This document shows positions 16,751-24,674 of a DNA stretch of 33,818 nucleotides, in pieces. A program made the position numbers and the translations under genes. The DNA is taken from assembly GCA_030037705.1 (NCBI GenBank), contig JASHQE010000082.1, forward strand, positions 1 to 33,818, written 5' to 3'. The stretch is from Acidobacteriaceae bacterium. Its GTDB lineage: Bacteria; Acidobacteriota; Terriglobia; Terriglobales; Acidobacteriaceae. Position 1 is the stretch's first letter, and each line of letters opens with the position of its first letter. A model generated the notes under the pieces. It was not told the origin of the DNA, searched no databases, and worked only from the letters and a program-made list of their open reading frames with translations.

Positions 16751-18934
16751 ATGACCGCATTCGGACAGACAAACCGACTGATGAATTTTACAAGTCCGCT
16801 GGGAGCGGATGTGCTGCTCCCGGAGCGCCTGGCCGGCGTGGAAGGCATTTCGGAGCTGTTCGATTATCAGCTTGACCTGCTGGCGGAAACCTCAACCTCG
16901 ATTGACCCTAAAAAAATTGTGGGACAAAAAGTGTGCGTCGGCATTCAAGCCAACGACAGCGGAACCATGCGGTACGTCAACGGCATTGTAGCCAGCTTCG
17001 AGATGGGTAATGGCGACGAAGAATTCAACATGTACCGCGCGCGGATCGTCCCCAATCTCTGGGTGTTAACCCTGAACAAAAATACGCGCGTCTTCCAGAA
17101 CATGACGGTTCTGGACGTCATCACGAATGTACTGTCTCCCTACAAGATCAGCCCCAAGAACAACACCTCGGGCACTTATCAGACGCTGGATTACTGCACG
17201 CAGTACCGTGAAACAGACTTTCATTTCATTTCGCGCCTGATGGAGCAGAACGGAATCTTTTACTACTTCACGCATACCGCTGACGATCACACGCTGGTCC
17301 TTGAGGACACGTCGAGCAAGCTAAGTGACTGTGCGATTCAGAGCACATTTCGGTTTGCGCCCGAGCTGAAAAATAGCGAAGGTTTTTACGATTTCGTGAT
17401 TCGCGAATTGGCCTTGCGCTCCACTCTGGTGACAGGTAATTACACCTCCTGGGACTACAGCTTCATCCGCTACCAGGATGTGGCAGGAACGGAGCTGACG
17501 ACGAATGGGCCTCTCGGCGCCAACAGCAACGAACAATACGACTATCGCGAGGCCGAAGGATACTTGAAAGGGGAAAAGTCGGATTCCAACCTGAAAACTC
17601 TGGAAGATGCCTTCACGACCGTAAGGCGCGATGCAGGCGACGCCGAGACGCTTGTGATTGAAGGCGTATCGAATGCAGTTTGCATGCAATCAGGTTATGC
17701 GTTCTCCATAACCGAGCATCCGCAGAGCAGCGTGAATACGAAGTATATTCTTACCCGCGCGGAGCACCAGGTGCAGCAATTGCCTTCTTACCGTTCGCGG
17801 ACGGCGGCAACTCCGCAGCCTTTCACAAGCACATTCAAAGCCACTCCCTTTTCCATTGTGTACCGCGCGCCGATCAGGACAGAAAAGCCTGTGGTCTATG
17901 GAATGCATACAGGCCAGGTGGTCGTTCCCTCCGGCGAAGACTCGTACATGGATAAGTATGGGCGCGTGAATGTGCAGTTTTGGTGGGATCGGCTGCGCAA
18001 ACCCAACACGCCCGACAACACGCTGCTGCGCGTTGCGCAATCGTGGGCAGGGAAGGGATGGGGAACCTATTACTGGCCTCGCGTAGGCGATGAGGTGCTC
18101 ATCGGCTTCATGGAAGGAGATCCGGACCAGCCCATCGTTGTGGGCTCGGTGTACAACGGCGTCAATATGCCGAAGTACGATCCGGCCGGTCAATATACGC
18201 TTTCCGGAATTCTGACGCGAAGCTCCACAGGGGGCGGCGCAGCCAACGCGAACGAACTCCGCTTCGAAGATCTCGCCGGCAGCGAGCAGATCTACATGAA
18301 TGCGGAAAAAGATTATGACCTGCACGTGGAGAATGACTGGCACACACTGGTGGGTAACGAGCAGCACACGAAGATCACCAAGAACCGCTTCGACGAAGTG
18401 GATGGGGACTCTCATCTGCTCATCAAGGGGAAGCATCTCGAAGAGATTGACGGCGAGAACGACCTGAACGTCAAGGGCAAGCAGATTGTTCAGGTTGGCG
18501 GCGACTGCGATCACGCGATCAGCGGCAATTTAAAGGAGAGCATCGGCGCGAACTCCAACATCAGTGTTACCTCTAACCTGAATGAGCAGATTGGCCAAAA
18601 TTATTCGCTTACCGTGGGGCAGAAGCAGGCAATTCAGGCGGGGATGAACTTCGATGTGAATGCCCCGGTACAAATCTCGCTCAATTGCGGGCCGAATAGC
18701 ATCGTCCTCAGTCCGGAGGGTATTGGTCTGAACGGCGAAGGCGGATTTATCTCCATCAGCCCCGCGGGCGTGACGATCTCCGGCATGATGGTGATGATCA
18801 ACAGCGGTGGTGCTCCTGTGACCGGCTCACCTGGAAATGCCCAGAGTCCGCAGTCGCCAGGCAGCCCCACCGCGCCCACGGCGCCGACCTTCCCTGGCGA
18901 TGCTCCGTATTCCAAGGCCAAAACAGACGAGTAA
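16751..18934 (+). CDS. vgrG: T6SS spike protein VgrG (TssI)
   Basis: A 727-residue VgrG. Trimers cap the Hcp tube and carry effectors. The N-terminal gp27/gp44-like region (about residues 10-380) has FDYQLDLLAET, DVITNVLSPYKI, and YRETDFHFISRLMEQNGIFYYF. The gp5-like OB-fold follows (about 385-480), with MDKYGRVNVQFWWDR, LLRVAQSWAGKGWGTYYWPRVGDEVLIGFMEGDPDQPIVVGSVYNG. The rest is a gp5-like beta-helix needle rich in short D/G/N repeats, ending in GIGLNGEGGFISISPAGVTISG and a flexible Pro/Thr-rich tail. No separate toxin domain is visible, so this is a structural rather than an evolved VgrG. The next gene supplies the PAAR tip, 15 bases downstream. Confidence 0.95.
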   Translation: MTAFGQTNRLMNFTSPLGADVLLPERLAGVEGISELFDYQLDLLAETSTSIDPKKIVGQKVCVGIQANDSGTMRYVNGIVASFEMGNGDEEFNMYRARIVPNLWVLTLNKNTRVFQNMTVLDVITNVLSPYKISPKNNTSGTYQTLDYCTQYRETDFHFISRLMEQNGIFYYFTHTADDHTLVLEDTSSKLSDCAIQSTFRFAPELKNSEGFYDFVIRELALRSTLVTGNYTSWDYSFIRYQDVAGTELTTNGPLGANSNEQYDYREAEGYLKGEKSDSNLKTLEDAFTTVRRDAGDAETLVIEGVSNAVCMQSGYAFSITEHPQSSVNTKYILTRAEHQVQQLPSYRSRTAATPQPFTSTFKATPFSIVYRAPIRTEKPVVYGMHTGQVVVPSGEDSYMDKYGRVNVQFWWDRLRKPNTPDNTLLRVAQSWAGKGWGTYYWPRVGDEVLIGFMEGDPDQPIVVGSVYNGVNMPKYDPAGQYTLSGILTRSSTGGGAANANELRFEDLAGSEQIYMNAEKDYDLHVENDWHTLVGNEQHTKITKNRFDEVDGDSHLLIKGKHLEEIDGENDLNVKGKQIVQVGGDCDHAISGNLKESIGANSNISVTSNLNEQIGQNYSLTVGQKQAIQAGMNFDVNAPVQISLNCGPNSIVLSPEGIGLNGEGGFISISPAGVTISGMMVMINSGGAPVTGSPGNAQSPQSPGSPTAPTAPTFPGDAPYSKAKTDE

Positions 18935-18949
18935 GAGGAGAAGTAGCCG

Positions 18950-20071
18950 ATGGGAATGCCCGCAGCCACCATCACCAGCGAGACCGCACATGGCGGAGTC
19001 GTGATGGTCGGTTTCCCGCAGGTCATGATTAACTTCATGCCGGCTTCGCGCATCGGTGACATGCATGTCTGTCCCATGGTCACGGGCATTGTCCCTCATG
19101 TAGGAGGGCCCTTCATTCTGGGCTCGATGACGGTGCTAGTGGGCATGATGCCGCAATCGCGGGTGACGGATCAGCTTACGTGCGTCGGTCCTCCGGATGT
19201 CTGCGTGATGGGCGCAGAAACGGTGCTGGTGGGCGAGGCCGGTGCGGGCGGGGCGGCCGGGGCCATGGGCGGAATCTCCGCGATGGGCGCATCGGTACCG
19301 ATGCAGTCGCCAGCCGCCACCACTTCGTCTCAGCCAACTGCGGAGCTGCAATCGGATGGCACAGTCAAAACATCCGCTCCTGCTGGCACCTCTCTGCCGC
19401 CGATCGCGCTTTCATCGCCGGGATTTCCCGATCTGCCCGCTAAGGACACGCCGAACTTTCAATCCGTGCAGCCAGTGAGTCTGCCGCCGGGAGCGACGCT
19501 TTATAGCGCTTCTCCTACGCCGGGCAGCTACTGGACGCCGGATCCGCCGGCTGCGCCGGTTATCACCACAGCGACCGTGCCTGCGCAGGGGCTGAAGGCC
19601 TGGATTGGCAATTCTGCCAGCCGGGGACAGTTCGCCGCAACACAGGTCTATGTTCCGCCCGGCACGTTGCCGATTGCGCAAGCATCGACCGCCGAGAAGG
19701 GCATCTTCGGAGAATATTGCGCCGATCAGGTCATGCAATCCCTCGGCTTCCAGAAGATGAATGGGCCCATGACGCAGCTTACCGATAGCCCAAAGGGCCC
19801 TGGAATCGACGGTGTCTATAAAAATAGCAATCCGCCACCCGCTTATGTCATCGCAGAGGCCAAATACGGCACATCGAAGCTGGGCATGACCAAGAGCGGC
19901 AAGCAGATGAGCCCGAAGTGGATCGACCAGCGCTTGAATAAAGCTGTGGGCTCAAGAGCGGCAGACCAGATCCGGCTCGCCACACGCAGAGGAGAAGTGC
20001 AGCGCGTCGTTCTGAATGTGGATCAGAATGGCGGCGTTACGCCAACAATTTTAGGACCGGGAGAACCATAA
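18950..20071 (+). CDS. PAAR-tipped T6SS effector with C-terminal PoNe-like DNase domain
   Basis: A 373-residue evolved PAAR protein. Residues 1 to about 95 form a PAAR-like tip, with RIGDMHVCPMV, VGGPFILGS, CVGPPDVC and METVLVG-like glycine turns. A Gly/Ala/Pro/Ser linker runs to about residue 200. The C-terminal domain (about 245-373) resembles a PD-(D/E)xK nuclease. Candidate active-site residues are Glu255 in FGEY, Asp287 in GPGIDGVYKN, and Glu303 with Lys305 in YVIAEAKYG. The KQMSPKWIDQRL segment after it is characteristic of the PoNe DNase toxin family as I recall it. This suggests delivery of a DNA-degrading toxin into rival cells. It sits between vgrG and a DUF1911-type immunity gene, the expected arrangement. 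The ATG at 18950 has AGAGGAGAAG upstream. Confidence 0.88.
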   Translation: MGMPAATITSETAHGGVVMVGFPQVMINFMPASRIGDMHVCPMVTGIVPHVGGPFILGSMTVLVGMMPQSRVTDQLTCVGPPDVCVMGAETVLVGEAGAGGAAGAMGGISAMGASVPMQSPAATTSSQPTAELQSDGTVKTSAPAGTSLPPIALSSPGFPDLPAKDTPNFQSVQPVSLPPGATLYSASPTPGSYWTPDPPAAPVITTATVPAQGLKAWIGNSASRGQFAATQVYVPPGTLPIAQASTAEKGIFGEYCADQVMQSLGFQKMNGPMTQLTDSPKGPGIDGVYKNSNPPPAYVIAEAKYGTSKLGMTKSGKQMSPKWIDQRLNKAVGSRAADQIRLATRRGEVQRVVLNVDQNGGVTPTILGPGEP

Positions 20072-20076
20072 CTACG

Positions 20077-20859
20077 ATGTCCCAGCCACTTAAAAAAAGA
20101 GAGCCCCCAAGAGAGCCTCTGATGGATTCTGCTTACTTCGACGACGAGGTCGAGTATCAAACAGAATCCATAGCAAGCTCTGAAGCTTTGCTCGCGGAGC
20201 CCGCACAGGGATCGGCTGAAGACGAAGCTGTCTTTATCTACTCGATCTTTCGCAAGCGCTACGAGCTTCTTATCTTGCGCTATTCGCGCGGTGAGGATAT
20301 TGCTGCAATTGCCGAAGATTTTCCTGCGGTTATCAGCGCTTGGGAGCGGTACCTGAAGATGCCGGCGCGCCAAGAGGGATCGTTGGGAGAAGACATCAAC
20401 GACTATGTGTGCGCCTTATGGTTGATATCCCTAGCCATCATCTTTGCTGTTAATCAGGAGATCTTCGAACGGTTGCTGCGGTGTATAGGCGCGCCAGGAC
20501 AGGACGCACTTTTGGAGCGGCTCATTGCAACGCGAATTCCGAATCGGGCGTTTGGAACTGGCCTCGTCTTCCCGAAGCCCTACGAAGCGCTTTATGCAAC
20601 CATCGATGCGCCGTCTGCTGAAAGACCAGCGTTATTGAAAAAATTTCTGAAGGCTTGGTATCCAGCGATGGGCTCACTGGATGCGTATTGGCACAACAGC
20701 CATAAGGGACCGGAGGGTGGCGGATTTTTCGGCTACTGGTGCATTGAGGCGGCGGGCGTGGTTACCACTTTTAAGATCGACGATAGCCAGTTCAGGGACA
20801 CGCCGTACTATCCCAAAGATTTGGCGAGCTACGGTTCCAAAATGCGAATGATGGGCTGA
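20077..20859 (+). CDS. PoNi-type (DUF1911) immunity protein
   Basis: A 260-residue protein starting five bases after the PAAR-nuclease gene. The C-terminal half matches the DUF1911 pattern: FLKAWYPAMGSLDAYWHNSHKG, then GFFGYWCIEAAGVVTTFKIDDSQF and DTPYYPKDLASYG at about residues 185-250. Proteins of this family are the immunity partners of PoNe DNase toxins, so it should bind and block the nuclease domain encoded just upstream, protecting the producer and its kin. There is no signal peptide, consistent with neutralising a cytoplasmic DNase. The N-terminal 60 residues are charged and less distinctive. Toxin and immunity identifications support each other. The ribosome-binding site is weak (GGGAG about 14 bases before the ATG). 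Confidence 0.85.
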   Translation: MSQPLKKREPPREPLMDSAYFDDEVEYQTESIASSEALLAEPAQGSAEDEAVFIYSIFRKRYELLILRYSRGEDIAAIAEDFPAVISAWERYLKMPARQEGSLGEDINDYVCALWLISLAIIFAVNQEIFERLLRCIGAPGQDALLERLIATRIPNRAFGTGLVFPKPYEALYATIDAPSAERPALLKKFLKAWYPAMGSLDAYWHNSHKGPEGGGFFGYWCIEAAGVVTTFKIDDSQFRDTPYYPKDLASYGSKMRMMG

Positions 20860-20899
20860 AGAAAGCTCGTACACGTTTTGTGGTTGCGATGCAAACGCA

Positions 20900-21364
20900 A
20901 TGAGTAGCATGCATAGCTGCCGGCCAGAAGCTCTGCGCATAGTTTTTAGGATTCTTGAGAGGGTTGCACAGGGAGTGACGGAGAATCACGAAATTTCGGA
21001 GACGCTGGTGAATCGCTTTGCAGGAACGTTCGCCAAGTTCACGGCGGCCGTCGAGGACGCCGTGTCCCAGGCGGGCCTTGATCCGGAGTTTGCGGGTACT
21101 GTGCAGTTCCAGGCATGGCAGCGACAGGCGTTGCCGTACCTTCAACAGCAGAATGCATCGATTCAGAAAGCAGTTGCGCACTTTTTAATCGGCGATATGC
21201 ATCCGATCGTGCAGTTCGCTGCCGAGAAACGTGGCCTTTCCAAACAGCTTGACGGATTCCTGCTGACATTTGTGGGCCCGGAACAAGCCAAGATTCTCGA
21301 TCGTTTGGAGACGGCGGTTGTCGTTGCCGCATATCAGCTCTGCGTGGCCGCAGGTGTTCCCTGA
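20900..21364 (+). CDS. Hypothetical helical protein downstream of the PoNe/PoNi pair
   Basis: A 154-residue protein I do not recognise. It looks soluble and mainly alpha-helical (EALRIVFRILERVAQGVTENHEI, KFTAAVEDAVSQAGL, ILDRLETAVVVAAYQLCVAAG), with no signal peptide or transmembrane helix. It begins 40 bases after the immunity gene in the same direction, so it probably shares the T6SS transcript. The next frame, also of unknown function, begins at or very near its stop. Possible roles include an effector adaptor, a second immunity-type protein, or a remnant. There is no clear ribosome-binding site at the ATG at 20900; a second Met lies three codons in. Confidence 0.6.
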   Translation: MSSMHSCRPEALRIVFRILERVAQGVTENHEISETLVNRFAGTFAKFTAAVEDAVSQAGLDPEFAGTVQFQAWQRQALPYLQQQNASIQKAVAHFLIGDMHPIVQFAAEKRGLSKQLDGFLLTFVGPEQAKILDRLETAVVVAAYQLCVAAGVP

Positions 21365-21411
21365 ATCTGTCAGGCAGCCAAAAAGAGGCGGATGTCTTCC
21401 AACAGATTGGA

Positions 21412-21933
21412 ATGGCTACCGCCCTCAAGCTCGGAAAGGATGGTTGGACCGCATCAGATATGGGCGCCAACCCCGGACAATTCGCAGGCCACTCATCGGC
21501 CGCTCGCATCGGCCGGTGGATTATTCCTGCCATCCCGTTTGGATGGACCTGGATTCCCGATTTTGGCATCCAGAAGCGCGCGGAAGGCGTGGTTCCGAGC
21601 AACGTCTACCTGCGCGAAGATCGGCTGCTTGCCGGCAACCAACTCAACCTCTATATCCAGGCGCAGATCACCATCATGAAAAGAACATTTTTGGATCCGG
21701 TGATCGCGGGTCCTGCGCCGCTTACATTCTCCGGTGCAGCTGAGGCTGCGCTTCTAATGCTGAAGCACCAATCCATGCATCAGGTCACCGTATTTCAGGT
21801 GCAGCATTATGTACGGAGCGGCAATTGGATCGGTATTGCCACACTGACTACGCTTGAGTCTGAACTGCTGAAGGTTCGCGCCGATTTTGACCAGTTTATG
21901 AAATTGCTTCAGATCGAGCCCGAACCGGTCTAA
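21412..21933 (+). CDS. Hypothetical protein, possibly starting upstream at a CTG
   Basis: A 173-residue frame from ATG 21412 that I do not recognise. The sequence looks coding (IGRWIIPAIPFGWTWIPDFGI, YLREDRLLAGNQLNLYIQAQITIMK, ELLKVRADFDQFMKLLQIEPEPV), and it has no obvious signal peptide. There is no ribosome-binding site just before the ATG. The same frame remains open upstream with plausible protein (LNLSGSQKEADVFQQIG), beginning with CTG at 21361. That CTG overlaps the TGA of the preceding gene as CTGA, like a usual ATGA coupling junction. So the true start may be CTG 21361 (190 residues), or the two frames may once have been one gene. Same strand as the T6SS operon and last before the tRNA. 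Confidence 0.55.
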   Translation: MATALKLGKDGWTASDMGANPGQFAGHSSAARIGRWIIPAIPFGWTWIPDFGIQKRAEGVVPSNVYLREDRLLAGNQLNLYIQAQITIMKRTFLDPVIAGPAPLTFSGAAEAALLMLKHQSMHQVTVFQVQHYVRSGNWIGIATLTTLESELLKVRADFDQFMKLLQIEPEPV

Positions 21934-22207
21934 AATCCGCTGGAGTTGTTGTCGCCATGATCATGATCGTTATCGACTGGCTGGAGCATCGCCGGAGTAT
22001 GCATAGATTCTTTGCAATGTGCAATTGAGGAGAGATGGATTTTTCTCGAAGAAGCCGCTTCGTGCGGTAGTGTCCAGAGTTTTTCGATACCGAAATGCAT
22101 AAGGTATGCTTCGTCCGTAGCTCGTCGTTCTGCTACACTTGCAATAGCGCTGGAGGGGGGATAACGCGTCAGGCCGCGCCCTCGGAAACGCTTCTGCCAT
22201 CTACGTT
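21934..22207. other. Intergenic stretch before tRNA-Pro
   Basis: I see no credible gene in these 274 bases. A minus-strand open frame overlaps the tRNA and is not convincing. Near 22131-22139, TGCTACACT resembles an extended -10 element and could drive the tRNA, with a leader of about 60 bases; no good -35 box is visible. Confidence 0.4.
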
Positions 22208-22284
<77 letters not shown>

Positions 22285-22302
22285 TTAAATAAAATCAACG
22301 AC

Positions 22303-22870
22303 TTACGCGGAACTCACTCCTGCACGAAATACTAGACTAGCGACCCCGTCATTTGTTGTATCGCTGTTCGCCAATAGCAGCGCAAGAGCGGTCAATTCGT
22401 GTAGCTGGAGGCCCGCGCTTTCCTTGACGGGGGAGGTTTCAGCTATTTCCGTCGTTCTTTCGCGCAGTTCAAGGACGGCGTTGAGTTTTGCGGTTAGGCT
22501 CTGGCCCAATTCCGTAAAATCGCTTATTGACCCGACCGAATAAGAAAGTATCTCCCGGTGTTGAATGTCAAACGGAAACTTCTCAGGGTTTGGCCCGGAG
22601 ATGATGACCACGTTTTTCCCCGCTGCGAGGGCGTATCCAAGCTCATACATTACGTTGGGGTTTCGGGTTGTAATATCCGCGACACAGACCGTCGCAGATT
22701 TGATCTCTTTGTGAAGCGTGTCCACGGGAATAACTGATCCCGCATCGCGATCAACCCGATATGGCTCCAGGTCTGCCGCTTCGATGGCGGGGGCGAGCAC
22801 GTCGTTAAATCTCTTATCGAAGTTCCTTTGTAAAGGGCTGGAAGACGCAACAACACCTTCCTTGAATCAT
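22303..22870 (-). pseudogene. Nucleoside 2-deoxyribosyltransferase/TIR-like Rossmann protein, frameshifted near the N-terminus
   Basis: The main frame (22303-22800, GTG start) encodes 165 residues with the block VCVADITTRNPNVMYELGYALAAGKNVVIISG. This is typical of small Rossmann-like proteins related to nucleoside 2-deoxyribosyltransferases and TIR-like domains. In that frame the sequence continues upstream as NFDKRFND before a stop, with no usual start codon. The expected family N-terminus (a hydrophobic strand followed by PF) appears one frame over: ATG at 22870 gives MIQGRCCCVFQPFTKE, then a stop. Joining FTKE to FDKRFNDVLAPAIEAA, which needs a one-base shift near 22820-22827, restores a full-length protein. 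So this is either a frameshifted pseudogene, a sequencing error, or recoding. It lies just past the tRNA, facing back toward it. Confidence 0.65.
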
Positions 22871-22931
22871 TCGTTGTGTCCGATCAGAGCTCTTATTAAA
22901 ACCGGTATCATTTGGTGCAATACCTACTCAA

Positions 22932-24614
22932 TTACCGGCGCTCCAGGAGAATGGAACCACTGTCGGCTCCCATGATTTGGCCCCTAATACGTATGGACCG
23001 ATCGAGACCAGTAATGTCGAGAAGAAGTTCGTCGGGTTTGGTTGGAGAGCTATGCACAAATGTTGGAGTGGGAGCCCCACCCATATCGAGAACCACGTCC
23101 TTGAAACCGGTGACCGTTCCCTGTTGCGGGCGAAACCGCAACACATATTGCGCCGCTACAGGAATATGCGGAGCCAAATCGAGCGAGAAGGCGCCACCTT
23201 CCCAGGTACCAATAAGATTGGGGGCCCAGAGTGACTCTGAGGCGTTCCAGTCTGCCGGGGGCGCAGTTCCGGTATCGAAAGCAGAAAAGGTCCGAATCAC
23301 AGGCTGCCCCGCGGAGGAGGTAACGCGGAGGCGAAGCGCACCGACTACATTAGCAGGAACCGGCTGGATTCGCTTGTGCCCAATGGCCGACCCAGTGCAA
23401 AGCGAAGCCCATTTCCCATCAATCAAACCCTCGATGCTATATGCCCGGACGCGTTCGCCGTTGGAGATTTCTTCCTGAAGGATCACCGTATCGACACGCA
23501 ACCGCTTACCCAGCGTGAGTTCGAGCGATGTTCCCGTTCCATGGGTAGATGCCAGCGGCTGATCAAAACGGCGCCGCACCTCGCGCCCGAACGCGGCAGC
23601 CGCGTTGCGGTCCGGACCGGGAAGCAGCCCCTCACGATTCGCCGGTATATTCACCAGCAACTGTGCGCCTCGGCCTACAGAGCGGTAATAGATGGACATC
23701 AGTTGATCTACCGACAGGACCTTGTTGGCATTGGTCGTGCTCCAAAACCAGTCTGGGCGCCGAATTGAAGCATCCGCTTCCACCGGCATCCATGCAGTTC
23801 CGTTGGGATCGCCATCGAGCGCAGTGGCAACTCCCGTCTTTGCGTCAGAAGCATCAAGGCTATTCCAGCAAGGATAAGGCGCGAAACCGTCTTCATTGCC
23901 CACCCAACGAATGGTCGCTGCCGGTCCTTGGAAGGCCATGGCGTTGGGTTGGTAACGGTGAACAAGATCGGCCACCGGAACTACGGTTGACCCATCGAAC
24001 CAGAGTTCAACCAGCTCGCCGTAGCGAGTAAAGACTTCGGTGAGCTGCTGCCGATACATCGCGTTGTATTTACTCTGCAGCTCCGGAGTCTTGCAAACTC
24101 CTCCGTTACTGGCGCCGAAATGGTCGTCCCGTGGGCACACATAGACGCCCAGAGGCATGCGGTGTTTGCGGCACGAAGCCGCGATCTCTGCAAGAACGTC
24201 GCCCTTGCCATCCTTCCACGGTGTATTGCGAATGCTGTATTCGGTTGTCTGCGTCTGCCACATGCAAAAGCCGCCCTGGTGCTTGGCTACAAAGACGATA
24301 TAGCGCGCGCCAAGCGCAATCGCAGTTTCCACCCACTGGTCGGTATTGAGATGGACAGGATTGATTGCGGAGAGCGGCGTGGTTAAATTGTCAGACTCAA
24401 CATCCTGCCACGTGTTTGGCGCAAAATGCACAAACATGCCTACTTCCAAATCCTGCCATGCACGTTGCTGAGGTGTAGGACGCGCAGAGGCATCGCCCGC
24501 GGCTGCGGAGTCTCTCGAGTGTTCCCCCTCACCCAGAACAAAATTCAATCCATTCCAGCTTGGAACCCCAAACCCCAAAATCGCCAAGTTATAAAGAAAA
24601 TTGCGCCTTTGCAC
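22932..24614 (-). CDS. Tat-exported GH29 alpha-L-fucosidase-like enzyme
   Basis: A 560-residue GH29-family protein that would release terminal alpha-L-fucose. The N-terminus, MQRRNFLYNLAILGFG, is a twin-arginine (Tat) signal, so it likely acts in the periplasm or outside. The catalytic barrel spans about residues 50-340: WQDLEVGMFVHFAPNTWQ, ARYIVFVAKHQGGFCMW, MPLGVYVCPRDDHFG and ELVELWFDGSTV, where Asp207 is the expected nucleophile. The acid/base residue is not obvious by eye. Residues after about 400 look like a beta-sandwich of the F5/8 type C kind. The start is GTG at 24614 with AGAGGAG six bases upstream. It lies 60 bases after the GH2 gene on the same strand, implying one transcript. 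Confidence 0.9.
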   Translation of the reverse strand: MQRRNFLYNLAILGFGVPSWNGLNFVLGEGEHSRDSAAAGDASARPTPQQRAWQDLEVGMFVHFAPNTWQDVESDNLTTPLSAINPVHLNTDQWVETAIALGARYIVFVAKHQGGFCMWQTQTTEYSIRNTPWKDGKGDVLAEIAASCRKHRMPLGVYVCPRDDHFGASNGGVCKTPELQSKYNAMYRQQLTEVFTRYGELVELWFDGSTVVPVADLVHRYQPNAMAFQGPAATIRWVGNEDGFAPYPCWNSLDASDAKTGVATALDGDPNGTAWMPVEADASIRRPDWFWSTTNANKVLSVDQLMSIYYRSVGRGAQLLVNIPANREGLLPGPDRNAAAAFGREVRRRFDQPLASTHGTGTSLELTLGKRLRVDTVILQEEISNGERVRAYSIEGLIDGKWASLCTGSAIGHKRIQPVPANVVGALRLRVTSSAGQPVIRTFSAFDTGTAPPADWNASESLWAPNLIGTWEGGAFSLDLAPHIPVAAQYVLRFRPQQGTVTGFKDVVLDMGGAPTPTFVHSSPTKPDELLLDITGLDRSIRIRGQIMGADSGSILLERR

Positions 24615-24674
24615 TGATTACTCCTCTGAAATATTCGATCAATTCGATTGAACGGGTTATCCCCGAAGTTGTCG

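Noticed and set aside
21392-21679. ATG at 21392 with GAGG just upstream, 95 codons
   Set aside because: Its product is Ser/Arg-rich shadow sequence in another frame of the better-looking gene at 21412; the nearby GAGG may be chance.
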